A DNA stretch of 64,000 bases from Apiotrichum sp. Y4204 (GCA_025531455.1 JAMYHL010000050.1:1-64000), one strand, 5' to 3'; numbered from the stretch's first letter, positions 1 through 11,233 are shown. Numbers and translations are program-made. Notes: generated from the sequence alone by a model not told the origin.

Positions 1-77
1 GGTCACGACGGGGATCGAACCCGCGATCTCCTGATTACTCATCGTAGTCAGACGCCGTACCATTTGGCCACGCGACC
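1..77 (-). tRNA. tRNA-Arg(ACG), copy 1, 6-nt intron
   Basis: On the minus strand the sequence folds as a tRNA. The acceptor stem is GGTCGCG/CGTGACC, followed by T8 G9, a D-arm, an anticodon stem TCTGA/TCAGG, and the T-loop TTCGATC. The loop reads CT-ACG-A, giving anticodon ACG (Arg, CGN codons, A34 presumably edited to inosine). A 6-nt insert, TGAGTA, lies after position 37, the normal tRNA intron site. The discriminator base would fall just outside the window. The spliced body is identical to copy 2 at 370-453. Confidence 0.9.
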
Positions 78-369
78 TGAATGTCGCTCACATTCGGCGT
101 CGCCGCGCGCGGCTTCGGCGTTAGCCAACGGATGTAGCGCGCGAGGTGAGGCCGGTGAGGGCTGCTTGCTCAAAACGTGAGACTCCAGGCCTGCGACAGG
201 GTGGGAAGGCAATCAGACGAGGAGCAGACCGCGGGAACAAGTCAGATCAGTTTCAGGTGCAACATTCGACATCTTTGCCGGGCGTTCCACTTCTATGATC
301 ACTCCCGAACGACCTGGAGCCTCAGCGATGACTCCCAACGTCCCAGGAGACGCTCTACGGCCCCAAAAA

Positions 370-453
370 GGTCACGACGGGGATCGAACCCGCGATCTCC
401 TGATAAACGCTCGAGAGTCGTAGTCAGACGCCGTACCATTTGGCCACGCGACC
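370..453 (-). tRNA. tRNA-Arg(ACG), copy 2, 13-nt intron
   Basis: Same mature tRNA as the copy at 1-77, with acceptor GGTCGCG/CGTGACC and anticodon ACG. The intron after position 37 is 13 nt (CTCTCGAGCGTTT) and shows no resemblance to the 6-nt intron of copy 1. A run of T follows the 3' end on the coding strand (five A at 365-369 on the plus strand), consistent with RNA polymerase III termination. The pair looks like a tandem duplication whose exons are held identical while the introns drift. Confidence 0.92.
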
Positions 454-982
454 TGGGTGGAAGGCCATCCAGGGCCAGAGTGGGGGTTTACCGGACGTCT
501 TCCAGGGTTGACGACGTGTACGTGTGTGTTGGGCCTATAAGTACCGCCGTGGAAGAGTCGGTGAGATTAGCTGGGTAAGATGGACCCCCGGCTTTCCTGT
601 TTTCAGATCACCGGACGCGTGAGGGAACTCTTCGGAAGGGGGTGATCGTCCCTGGACGCAAAACTACCGCCTTCTCCAATGAGCACCCTGTCGTCGAGGC
701 CACCTATAAATGGTAGTTAACATTTACGTCGGTGACGCGGCAGCGGCATTGTCAGAAGACCACTGTCAAGAGAAACTTGTAAAGCCCACGTTGATCTGGG
801 CGTGGTTTTTCCCCCGTTGGTTTCAACCAGTCGACGATTAGAGTCGGTTCCAATTTCTGGGCAGGTTTTACTGCTTCTGCTCGTTAAAAATCTTCAAGAC
901 AAACACCTCTTTCCCCAGAATCCCTCCAGATCTGTCTCTCCGGCGGTCGCCGCACGGCTACGCTCGAAATCGCCCTTCGTGA
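454..982. other. Intergenic, tRNA-Arg to tRNA-Pro
   Basis: No convincing coding exon on either strand. This should hold the upstream regions of the divergent tRNA-Arg(ACG) copy 2 and tRNA-Pro(AGG) copy 1. tRNA promoters are internal, so little else is expected. Confidence 0.6.
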
Positions 983-1074
983 GCTCTTGTGGTGTAGTGG
1001 CTATCATACTCTCTTAGGGTTGCAGACGCATCTTAAGCTGGGAGTGGTCCTCGGTTCAAATCCGGGCAAGGGCC
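983..1074 (+). tRNA. tRNA-Pro(AGG), copy 1, 19-nt intron
   Basis: Acceptor stem GCTCTTG/CAAGGGC, D-arm, and a six-pair anticodon stem ACTCTC/GGGAGT closing the loop TT-AGG-G...T, so the anticodon is AGG (Pro). The T-arm is CTCGG-TTCAAAT-CCGGG. A 19-nt intron, TTGCAGACGCATCTTAAGC, sits after position 37. Reading the anticodon one base earlier would give TAG (Leu), but there is no long variable arm, so Pro is preferred. A T-run at about 1078-1082 can serve as terminator. Confidence 0.88.
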
Positions 1075-1484
1075 TTGCTTTTTCTAGTCCGGGAGAGCGG
1101 GGGGAAGCAAGGAAGCGAAGGGGGGAAAAGGAAAGAAAGAAAGAGGAGAAAAGTGTTGGTGGATGGTGGTGGTGGAGGGCTGAAATTCCTGTGTGGCGGT
1201 GACCATGTCTTATCAGTGTGTCCGTGTGGCGATTCAGGCACCACACCAAGGTTATCTGATAGCGTCTGGTGGTGATCCTATCGTGCACCTGTTGTCACGA
1301 GCGAGGCATCATGCGTGCTATTCGCTCAGGATCCGAAGGAATACGCGGCCAGAGTCTCACGCTTGATCGGTCACGAGCATTCACAAGCACACGCCGCCAC
1401 TGCAGATCAGAGGTCGCCAATTCTCTAGTCTCCCTCTCCTCTAACGAAGCACGCGTTGACGCGCCACGAGGCAATTTCTTGTCG
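1075..1484. other. Intergenic between tRNA-Pro copies
   Basis: A purine-rich stretch at about 1090-1175 is followed by unique sequence. I see no gene here. Confidence 0.6.
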
Positions 1485-1577
1485 GCTCTTGTGGTGTAGT
1501 GGCTATCATACTCTCTTAGGGTTGCAGAAGCATCTTAAGTCTGGGAGTGGTCCTCGGTTCAAATCCGGGCAAGGGCC
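1485..1577 (+). tRNA. tRNA-Pro(AGG), copy 2, 20-nt intron
   Basis: The exons are identical to the copy at 983-1074. The intron is TTGCAGAAGCATCTTAAGTC, differing by one substitution and one inserted T. TTTTT at 1581-1585 is the likely polymerase III terminator. The two copies are in direct orientation about 0.5 kb apart. Confidence 0.88.
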
Positions 1578-2166
1578 TGCTTTTTGAACATGCGGGAGAC
1601 GCAGGGGGCGAATGGAAGGAAGAGGAGGACGGTGGGCGAAAGAAGGAGTTGTTGAAGCGGTGGTGATGGTGACGTGAGCTTTGTGTGGGGATGGACGATC
1701 AGTGATCTACTAAATGATGCTTACTCTAGATCGGTTAGTTGGGGATCAGGCACGTCTTTCCCAGATAGATCAAGATACTGCAGGTGGGTCAACCACAACA
1801 CGCACAATGACACGCCACAGCAGCGTTAACAGGTGTTGTGGCTTTAAGCACTCTCCTCCAGACGAACCGTGCTTCATTCACTGCTTTAGTACATTACCAA
1901 TGATACATGCACGCCATTGTAACAAGCCATACGAAACCTATCAACATCTATGTCTACTCCGTCATTACGCCCATTTGGCCTCATCTGTCTGGATGCTCTT
2001 AAGAATACCCAAGTGGTGCTGGGCAAACTGGCCCAGCGCGACGCTTGTCTTCATAGCGTTAAGAGCCTGGACAGCGAATTCACGCTTCGACGTGCCCAGG
2101 AGCGTCGGTTCCCAGAACGTGGAGCCCGAGTGTCTGTTGTCAGCTTTTACACATGATTCAAGAAGC
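1578..2166. other. Intergenic, 3' of tRNA-Pro and of HIR1
   Basis: Overlapping open frames exist on the plus strand (for example 1714-2283), but none resembles a known protein and the longest runs into HIR1 antisense. I treat this stretch as 3' flank. Confidence 0.55.
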
Positions 2167-5050
2167 TCACTGGTAAACAGGTCCCATCAGCTCAGTGATG
2201 AGCTCCTCTGCGCGGCCACGGAAGTTCTCCTCGCCCAGGAACTTGCTATACTCGCGCAGCCAGTGCTTGTACTCGTCCTTTGAGTCGAGGAGTTGCGACG
2301 CACGTAGGCGTGTTTCGTAGTGACTGGCCGACATAGCCTCCTTCCACCACTGCGGCCGCTGGCGGCGGTCATCACCGTCGCAGAGATTCGCGATGCGGTG
2401 CTCAATCTCCGCCAACGGTCCCAGCTGGGATGGGCTGCGGCTACCGCGTGTGCGCTGGTGGTCGTTGAGCGGCGAGTTGCCCCACCAAGCACAGGCGATC
2501 TTTGTCCAGCCCTCGATCTCGCTGTCGTATGCCCATGCCTCTGGAGTCGAGGTGATGATAATTGGACAGCCGTTTGGTCGTATGGTCACGTCAGAGACAG
2601 TGGCCGCTGTGGATGTCCCTTGCGGGGGATTGAGCAGATGGCTCATTGAGTATGCCGAGATGGTGGTCTTGGATCGGCGAGTGTCGATCACGCGCACCAT
2701 ACAGTCGGCGGTTAGAATCAGGAGGAACTCCCTGCACGCCACCAGTTCGGACACTGGCGCGCTAAAGGTGACCGAGTGTGTACTGCGTACGTTAGCATTT
2801 CCACGGGTGAGAGAGGCTTCCGACACCCACCTTCGCCCTGATGGAGCGTACACCCGAACAGTTCCATCTTCGCATGCCACAGCCGATAACTGCGGAGTTG
2901 TGGCAATGGCCAACACAGGAGAAGGAACAAAGTCTATCCACAGGTTTGTTCCTTCCTTGTTATTCGCCAGGGAAACAGAGTTGTACCCGTTGTCGGTCGC
3001 GTTTTCAGCTGTAAGTACGTGCACATTGTCATCTGACGACATGCGGAGTACGCTCTGGATGGACGGGACAGCCAGAATGTTTCCTGATCCTGCCCCAGTT
3101 GACATGCTCAGCAGAACACGCGGTGCGCGAATCTCCGCGACGGGGGCAGCGGCGCGTGATGGCCCCATGTTGCGGCCAATATTCGGTCGACTGTAGTCGT
3201 CGTCCATTGCCTTGCGCTTGAGATCGGAACGCATGTCGTCCGCAGCAGAACGCGAGTTCATAGGCTGCAGCTCGGCTTCTGCGAATGGGTCATTGCGGTT
3301 ATTGCGGTTCATAGCGGAGCGCATGTCGTCTGTGGCCGAGCGAGAGTTCTGGCGGTAGAGTTCAAACGGATCGTGGCGCTTCGGAGAAGGTGGCGTGGGT
3401 CGTTGTAGAGGGGGACGACCACCGCCACTGGGCGCAGATGACGTGCTGCCGTTGGGCCCTGGCCTTTCGAGCATGACACGGCGAGGTCCAGCCTTCTTCC
3501 CCTTACGAGGAACTATGACATTGACATGCTCCTCGGTGCCCTTTGCCGAAGCGAACGATGTCGAGACGTCCAGCATGCGTGGCGCAACAACGGGACGGTT
3601 TCTGCGGCCCTTGTAGCCGTAGTCGTTGAGTATCTTGTCTGTCATTTCTGGACCCGCCAGCTCTGGGAACTCCTCCTTGGTGAACCTCACAGCCATGATC
3701 GTGCCGTCCGCTGAGCAACCATACAGAGTGAGGCCATCGTTTGCCCTGCGTGTCAGAGTTGCCTGCAAGCCGGACTCACCAGCAGAGGTCGAGGAGTTGC
3801 CGCGCAAAGACATCGCGCAGAACGACCAGAGGCTTGTGATATGTGTTGCGCCAGATGGAAATGTTGTAGTCGTCCGCGCCGAGCGCAACCATGCACGACG
3901 CGTTTATGCGATCTTTCGGTCGGTCTTCGGAGAAGAAGAGGCGGGGGTTGAACGCGGCAACCTGGATGGTGTTCTCGTGTCCGACAAACGAAATCTCCGA
4001 CGACCAGCCCTCCCGCTCAATCACGGCCGCGACGAACACCGGTCCGTTCATGGCGTTGGACGCGGCGATGAAGGCGCCATCGGGGGACCAACTGAGGGTT
4101 AGATGACTAAAGAGGGCGAAACCCACCTGAGACGACGGAAGAATGTGGACTGCGGTGACATTGCGAATGGCTCGCTGACAGTCTGCACACACTGCCAGTT
4201 CTCCGTATTCCAGATGCGGACCGTCTTGTCGTCGGACTGTAGCGTCAGCTTGCAACTTCGAAGATCAGCTCACCTGAGTGGCAAGGTAGTTGCCGACCGG
4301 ATCCCATGTCACGCCCTTGACGAAGCCCTGGTGCGCGTCGATAGTTCGCAACCGCTCTGTCCGTGAGTACAGCTGTCCATCGTACAGCACGCACCAAACG
4401 TGAAACCGTCCCAGATGATAATCTTGCTATCGAGACCAACACTCGCGAGCATCGAGTCGTCCCTCGACCACGCGCAGTCGACCACATCCGCAACGTGGCC
4501 CACGACGCGCCGCAGTGCCTTCCAGTTTTCAACGTTGACCTCCTCACTGCCGAATACGCGCCCGCCGCCTCCGGAATCGAGATCCCAGATCAGCAGCACG
4601 CTGTCATCCGATCCGGAGGCAAGGTAGCGCCCGTGGTGCGCCCACCTCACGGTCAGCACCGGGCCTGTCGTCAGATTTGATCAGCGGTAGGCACATACCG
4701 GTATGCGCCGACATGGTGCACAGCAGGCGGTGGTTGGCCTCATTGTTCTGCGCCTCCTCGTCGAGGATGGGCAGCGTGCTCCAGATCTTGACCTTGTTAT
4801 CTGCCGTGAGCTTTGCCATAACACCGGGAAGCTCACCCTGTCCGCCAGTCGCAAGACGCGTCCCGTCGGGATGCACGCTAATCGAGTAGATGGGCGACTT
4901 TGTCTGTTTCTCGCCTGCGCGTCAGTTCTTCAGTTCCCAGAGTTCGTCGTCGCGTCTTCCCTGGACTTGGGCGGGGTGGCCATGTCCAGCACGCTGCGGC
5001 GAACACGTACCGGCCGCGTGCTCCACCCAGTTGGGCTTTATGACCCTCAT
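2167..5050 (-). CDS. HIR1: HIRA/Hir1 histone H3-H4 chaperone subunit
   Basis: WD40 subunit of the nuclear HIR complex, which deposits H3-H4 outside S phase and represses histone genes. The start ATG at 5050 gives MRVIKPNWVEHAA, the HIRA N-terminal signature. Splicing a roughly 100-nt intron then gives DKSPIYSISVHPDGTRLATG. Further WD blades follow (SDDSVLLIWDLDSGG, DDKTVRIWN, IEREGWSSEISFVGHENT), joined across several short introns with CTGAC-near-AG acceptors. The middle part carries the basic RKGKKAGPRRVML segment, placed like the ASF1-binding B domain (inference). The C-terminal half is a Hira/TUP1-like domain (about 2200-3100, includes WTKIACAWW) ending in GPVYQ. A 36-nt in-frame insertion after GGQG may be an intron or coding. 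The upstream gap to MDL1 contains one ACGCGT at 5273-5278. Confidence 0.92.
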
Positions 5051-5366
5051 TGCGAGGATGCGTGGGATGGATGGCGATGGTGAAAGCAGTGGATGGGATG
5101 GGAGGGAGTTGTTGTGATGCCCGGGTTTGAGGAATGCAGGAATGGCGCCAGGGCGAGTGGTGGACGTTGACGTTGAGTTGAACGCCGAGGTCCGGTGGCG
5201 GGACCAAAATGTTGGTTGGTACAGTCAGATCGCATCAGAGGGGCGGTGGCAGTGGCGCGAATGGCGACGACGACGCGTGCACTGACGACACGAGCCCTGT
5301 GTGACCGGTACAAGAATGATGTGCATTGCATATATGCAGATATACGGTCTAAATCTCGCCTTCACT
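5051..5366. other. Intergenic, HIR1 promoter and MDL1 3' end
   Basis: No coding signal. A single ACGCGT lies at 5273-5278, about 220 bp upstream of the HIR1 start. One copy is not enough to claim regulation. Confidence 0.5.
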
Positions 5367-7574
5367 CTAACGGCCCTCCTTGGCCTTGTTGCTCTGCTCG
5401 AGGAGAAGCTGGGCAGCCATGAGCGTCCTAAATCTGCTGCCCTCGGCCGTCGCGAGGTCCTCGTACCGCCCCTGCTCTGAAACGATGCCGTTCTCGAGCA
5501 CGACGACGCGCTCTGCACGCGCAATAGAGCTGAGGCGATGCGCCGCGAGGATTACGGTGATGTTCTGCGACTTGATAATGTCGTCAATCGCGGCGTTCAC
5601 CGCGTCCTCGGATGCCGAGTCGAGCGCGGACGTCGCTTCGTCCAACAACAGGATTGACGGGTTGCGCACAAGCGCACGCGCAATGCTCACGCGCTGCCGC
5701 TGACCTCCACTCAGGCTCGCCTTGCCGAGCATCGTGTCAAAGCCCTGCGGTAGACTCCAAATAAAGTCGCAGTTGGCGGCACGCGCGGCCGCCTCGACAT
5801 CTGTGCGCGTCACATTCGGTGAGCCGTACGCAATGTTGTCGTGTACCGAGCCAGAGAACAGTATCGGGTCCTGGAAGACGACGCCGATGCGGTCGCGCCA
5901 CGACTCGGGGGTGAATGCCTTGATGTCCGTGCCGTCAAACGAGATGCGTCCGCTGGTGGGGTCGTAGAACCGGTCGATAAGCGTGAGGAGGGAGGACTTG
6001 CCGCTGCCTGATGTGCCGACGAGCGCAACGCTTTGGCCGGGTTGAATTTCCAAATTGATGCCCTTAAGCACTTCGACCTCTTTCCGGGACGGGTACGTGA
6101 AGCGCACATCGTCGAAGCGAATGGGTCCATTCCGTGTAGACGAGAGCTCCTGTCCAACACCGAGAGGAATGGCCGACTGGCGGTCGAGAAGGTAAAAGAC
6201 ACGCTGGCCGGCACCGACACCCTTCATGATTCCACTGAAGAACGAGGTGAGGCCCGAGACCGAGGAACCAACGTAGCCGCTGTAGATGAGAAGCGAGGTG
6301 AGGTCCCCGACCGTGATGGCCCCGGTGGAAACAAGGTGGCCGCCGTAGCTGAGAAGACAAAGCATCGCGAGATTTCCCGTGAGACCAGTGGCGCCGAAGA
6401 AGATACCACTCGCGATGGCCTCCTTCTTGGCGAGGTTGAATACCTGCTGAACCTTGGCGGCAAAGAGGTTTCCCTCAAGCTGCTGAGCATTGTACGCAGT
6501 AACAGTCTTGAACGCGTTGAGCTTCTCCTCGGCCGTCTTGGACATGTCTCCGAGCGACTCCTGCGTCTTGTTGGACAGTTTCCGCAGATACCGTCCGTAA
6601 AAGACGGCGCCGAGCGAGATGGGCGGCACGACGCAGAGCATGACGACCGTGAGCTTTGTCGAGATCCAAAACATGGCGGCCACGCCGACCGACGCCGAAA
6701 TAATCGCGCGCAGGCCGTCAGACAGATTAGACGTGACCGAGTCGCCGAGAATGTTCGCGTCGGCGTTCAGCCGCGAGACAATGTCGCCTGCTGACCGGTC
6801 CGCAAACTCGGGCTCCTGTCGGAGACTCGAGAGATACGCCTGGTCACGAATACGCGCAATAATCCGCTGGCCAGCCGTCCGCATCAGCATCACACGACCG
6901 GCGTTGGCCGTCGCGCCGATGATGAACGCTGCCGCCAGCCCGGTCGCAGCGACCGGGAACGACAGGCCCATAAATGTAGACTGGAAGTCAGCTTAGGCAT
7001 GACAAAACCAGCTGAACTCACAGCATTCGAGGAGAAGAAATCAATAAGTTTTCCAATAGTCAATGGCACGAGCATGGACACGGAGGATGAAATGACAAGC
7101 TGGTGTAAGCTAAGCTCTCAAGGGGACGCAGCTCACCAAACCGACTGCAATGCCGAGCGTCTTACGCTCCGGCACGGCGAGCTGGACGAGTTTTCCAACA
7201 TTCGACTCGGCCTTCTCGGTGCTATCGGACGAGGGGCCAAGGGAGAGTGCGGCAGAGATACGAGAGAGTATCGACGTGGACTGCGGCTTCTCCTCGACTA
7301 GGCTTTTGGTGGGCTGGGATGACGGCGTCGGACTACTACTGCTCGCGTTCGAGTTGTACCGCACGCCGAGCCGCGTATGCGCCGCATGTCGGGAAAGCGC
7401 GGCAAGCGCCAAGCGCGGCGCCGGTGCTGGTTGTCAGCCCGAAACCGCAGTGATGATGAGTCGCGGCCCACCGATCCGCATCTAGCCAGGATCACGCCCC
7501 TTCCCCTCGAGTGACTCACCACTCCGACACCTCGCGGCGAGGCCGAGGCTGAGGCCGACTTTGGTGGCCCACAT
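5367..7574 (-). CDS. MDL1: Mitochondrial half-size ABC exporter, Mdl1 type
   Basis: Half-transporter (transmembrane domain, then nucleotide-binding domain) of the inner mitochondrial membrane. Family members export peptides from the matrix (established for Mdl1, inferred here). I place the start at 7574: a short first exon, MWATKVGLSLGLAARCRSG, is joined through GTGAGT...CTGACAACCAG to APAPRLALAALSRHAAHTR. This makes an Arg-rich presequence with a plausible cleavage site near RYNSN. Later exons give SMLVPLTIGKLIDFF, typical of Mdl proteins, then the membrane domain. The NBD has Walker A GTSGSGKSS, Q-loop VVFQDP, signature LSGGQRQR, Walker B ILLLDEATSALD and the H-loop AAHRL. The protein ends in SNKAKEGR. 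ATM1 and related half-transporters are alternatives, but the N-terminal match favours MDL1. Confidence 0.92.
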
Positions 7575-8215
7575 CAACGCAGCTCAGAGTAGGGTCTCGG
7601 GGCTGACAGCGCTGTTGATGTTTTATTGTTAGTTGTTGTCGTCGTTGTTGTTGCTGTTGGAGAAACGGTTTGCGATGCCGCTCGCGCGTCACTCCGGCGT
7701 GGCTCGACGGCCCCGAGGCCCGAGGAGAACCGGTCACGTGATCGATGTGGAGTCGGTTCTAAAACGGTGCTCAGTCGTATCGCCGACCAGCATCAAGAGG
7801 TCAACAACACTCTCTGTCTCTCATCCTGATGCGTTCATTGACTAATGCAAACTACATCAACGCGAGTCGCGTTCCGCCATGGGATGTCGCGCGTCATCTT
7901 CAAGCTCATGTGCTCATACCAGGAAATCGTGGCTGAAATGACCTGATTCCGGGGCAATGGACAGAGGTCTTGGGGGTTTCGCATGGTCAAACATAGAGCT
8001 CGCTGGCTTTGGTCCGAGTCTTCTACGTCTCGACGATGACCGAGAACGGTCTCCAGCGACTCGAAGCTGCAAGCTAACGCTGAGGAAATCGCATGCTGAA
8101 TTTTGCTGACTACTGATTTTGCTTTACTATGGGTCACATCTCGACGGACATCACCCATTCAAGAAGCACACCGCCTACCGCTGCAGGGCGACGGCTATAC
8201 AATGCCAGAGCCAGA
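7575..8215. other. Intergenic, MDL1 promoter side
   Basis: A GTT/GTC-rich stretch at 7625-7665 gives a spurious poly-Val frame. No gene supported. Confidence 0.55.
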
Positions 8216-9101
8216 CTAGGGCTTGAAGCTGACGTGAACGTGGTCCCTGCTCGTCAGTTCCACTCGCTCCGCGCTCAAAGCACATACCAGTGGTTGATGG
8301 TGATGCCACCGCGGTTCTCCTGCGTGCGCCACTTGCTCCACGGCTTGGGAACCTTGTCCTTTCCAGGGCTCCAGATGCGCTGGCCCCAGATGACGTACGA
8401 GACGCGCAGCGACGCAGCGTTGTTCATCACCCAGGTCGCAATGTCGGTGCCGCCGTTTGTCGCGAGCTGCGGAATCAGTCGCTGGACCTTTACTCCCCCC
8501 ATCCCTAATTTTGCGACTCACACCTGCACCGTCAGAGCACATGAGGTCGACTGCCAGCCCGCACGGATGGTCTGAATATCCGACCCGGCACGCCGTGTCC
8601 GTGCGGTAGCAGCCAATGTCGCGGATACGCCCCGGGAACTGCTTGACGATACGATTCGCGCCGTCCACGGCCTGCTTCTTGCAGCCCCCCTCCGGGAACG
8701 GCGGCGGCTGCTTGTACGGGCCGTACTGGCCGTTCTTCTCACGGCAGCACACAAACTGCGACCCGCCAGGACACCCGTGGCCCGGCGACGCGCCCTTGCA
8801 GTCGCTCGTCCACCGGCAGTTGCCGCCCGAGAAGACCGTGTTGCTGCACACCGCCTTGGTGCAGCATACCTCCCCGGCAACGGGGTTCGCACACGTCCCC
8901 ACCGTGGCAGCACTGCCGCCGGCGCCGGTGCACTTGGCCTTGGCGAGACACACGCCTGGAGTTAGGGATTTCGGAAGGGAGATACGCACCTGCGCGTCCG
9001 CCGGCGCCGATACAGGGCTGTTCAATCGTCGCAAAGGCGGTGGCCGCCAGGACGACGAGGGTGTAGACGTTGGAGAGGAGCATGTTGAGTGGTTTGGCCA
9101 A
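8216..9101 (-). CDS. Secreted Cys-rich protein with LAS/M15-like C-terminal domain
   Basis: The start is at 9101, or at a second ATG 18 nt downstream. Both give a signal peptide (core YTLVVLAATAFA). After splicing, the N-terminal half is a cysteine-rich module (CLAKAKCTGAGG, CCTKAVCSNTVF, FVCCREKNGQYG). The C-terminal half contains DHPCGLAVDLM, the H-x6-D pattern of LAS/M15 zinc peptidases. A final small exon gives NHWDHVHVSFKP and stop, supplying the H-x-H ligand pair. That last intron (GTATGT...CTGACGAGCAG) must be removed to reach the motif. The protein is probably extracellular and could bind or cut peptide-containing cell-wall polymers, or act on non-fungal walls. The substrate is unknown. 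It stands alone, with wide intergenic gaps on both sides. Confidence 0.8.
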
Positions 9102-10432
9102 GATGAGCTGCCTTGATCTGGGGTTGAAAGCGTCTCCTCATCGATCCTCTTATATACGCGACAGGACGCGACATATCACCGAGACATATCAACGAGACTG
9201 CCGCCGTTACCTCAACGAAGACATCGTAACAGTTGTTCAATTGCCATCGGAAGTTGTTGCGAGCTCTCTCTGATGATACAGTCAATGCTGTGCCGCCCCA
9301 CTTGTGGCCCGACCCGCCTAGTTTGTTCGTCCAACCGTTTCGTCGTCACATGATGATCCGCGCAGAACGCTGGTGACATGCATGCAGATGGCAACGATGA
9401 GCCGTACACGCACCCCGTGTGGACCTCAGTCGGTCGTCGGTATCGATGCTTCCGAAGGAGGTGAGGAATAGACGCGTACCGCGTACCGCGGTCTTGGCAC
9501 GGTTGCTTCCGAAGGAACGTCTATTTATGCGAAGTGGGTCGTTGTTCGGTCTTTTGGTTCAAAGCACAGCGTCTTGGACCACGATGAGACGGCGATTCAT
9601 CAGCGTTTCAGTTTGCTTCCTTCGGGTCGCATCGTTGACTGTATATTCTGCACGAGATGTAAAGATTTCTCGATACTCGTTAAGAGTAAGCCCGCAACAC
9701 GGTCAGCAAGAATCGCGCTGGGTTCGCATATTGGCGGGTCAGCTGTCAGATGGTCAGAAATGCTTCGCACACTAGCACACTAGAATGACATGTGGCCCGA
9801 CGGATAGCGAGTGCCGGAATGAGATTCCAGAGATCTAAAGCTAGGCTCGCGGCCTCGCGGCCCGTATGAGGGATCTCACTTAATCATCCCGTCGAATCAC
9901 CTCGTTGTGGACTGGGTGTTTGCAAAAATGTACCGATGTTTCGCTTCTCTATCTTCCTATGGACCTGCAGTGTCCCACAAACGACCATGGATCAATAAAT
10001 CGTAGCGTCCCGACCGTGTCTGGACTTCGAGGCCGAAGGAGTTTGGTTGCGTGCCATAGAGAGAAGAGTTGCACAAGATCTCGGCATGACGCCCCCAGCC
10101 TGGGTCGGTGGTCTTGGCCTTTAGATTATCGACAGACACCCAGCTATCGTGCCTTGACCAGTGTTGTCGAGCATGAAGCACAAAGATGCAGACGATACTT
10201 CTGGTCGTCCACATCGAGCGGCGGATGACGATATGGTGGCGGTGGCGAGGACCGAGACCGAGACAAGCACTGGTGCAGGTGGCGGCCATTCCCCCGGCAA
10301 CCGACGCGCCAGCCCGTCGATTTCCGGCCGGCGGCGCCTCCACTTTTCGTGTCCTCCAACTCCATCCATCCAACTCGAGCCCAACTCATCTTTCATCCCC
10401 CAATCCCAAAAACAACCCCCCATTAGCCCGCA
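9102..10432. other. Divergent intergenic region, 1.3 kb
   Basis: Lies between the start of the secreted LAS-like gene (minus) and RCF1 (plus). It holds scattered open frames without family resemblance or splice support. It probably contains both promoters, with a CCAAC/CCATCC-rich leader just before 10433. Confidence 0.55.
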
Positions 10433-11233
10433 ATGACCTCGCCCATGCCCGCCGCCGCCGCCGGCGACGAGATGACGTACTGGAAGCACGGGTGGGAGAA
10501 GTGCAAGAAGAACCCGATCGTGCCGCTCGGCGCGGCGGCGACGACGGTTGCGCTCCTCGGTGCGACGGCGAGCCTGCGGAGTGGAAACCGCAAGCAGTTC
10601 CAGAATTATCTGCGGTTGCGTGTTGCGTGAGTCCTGGAGAAGAGAGGAGAGGAGTGAGGAAGGGGGTGTGGGTGTGAGAGGAGACGCGGGGAAGATTAGG
10701 CCGGGCAGGAGGTCGACAAGTCATTATCTCCACACACTGACATGCAGCGCGCAGGGCGTCACTGTTGTCGCGATGGTCATTGGCGCGTATTACCTCACGA
10801 CGGAGGTCGAGCACAACCGCCACCCGCAAGTTGGTGAGTAGAGGAGTGGAGCGAGCTGGAGGGGGACCGGGGTGGACTGTGACATGAAGGGCCGGCCATT
10901 CGGCCACCAAGCTTTTGGTCTCAATTCACAAATGGGAGGGCAGCAGTGAGGCTCTAGAAAGCAGGAACTCTTCGGACTTGGTGCGACTCTCATCTCGGCA
11001 GACTTGCAGACTCGGACTGCAAACGTTGCAGCCATTGCCGGAGACCCACAGCTCAGCTCGCATCCCACAACCCACACCTTTATCCGCTAACAGCAGCCGC
11101 CGCCCCGCCGCCTCCGCCGCCCGAGCGCGTGCTCACAGAGGACGAGCACGCGCACCTGTACCCGCCGCGCACGAAGACCAAGTTTTCGGAGTTTACGAAG
11201 CGCCTGCGCGAGAGCGACGACAAGAGCTTCTAG
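10433..11233 (+). CDS. RCF1: HIG1-domain respiratory supercomplex factor 1
   Basis: Three exons, 10433-10626, 10748-10833 and 11094-11233, total 420 nt (139 aa) with all phases matching. Exon 1 has the HIG1 core (WEKCKKNPIVPLGAAATTVA, first membrane helix). Exon 2 adds AAQGVTVVAMVIGAYYLTTE, the second helix. Exon 3 codes for a proline run and a charged tail ending RLRESDDKSF. Rcf1 sits in the inner mitochondrial membrane and helps assemble and regulate cytochrome c oxidase in III-IV supercomplexes. The length is close to yeast Rcf1 (about 159 aa). The second intron is 260 nt, long for this locus, and ends in CTAACAG, so the branch point is only 3 nt from the splice site. Confidence 0.9.

Noticed and set aside
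1018..1045. tRNA-Leu(TAG) instead of tRNA-Pro(AGG)
   Set aside because: Shifting the loop by one base gives TAG, but the six-pair stem ACTCTC/GGGAGT fixes AGG and there is no long variable arm as in tRNA-Leu.
5273..5278. Single ACGCGT upstream of HIR1 as a cell-cycle box
   Set aside because: Isolated ACGCGT occurs many times in this GC-rich window; only clusters were kept.
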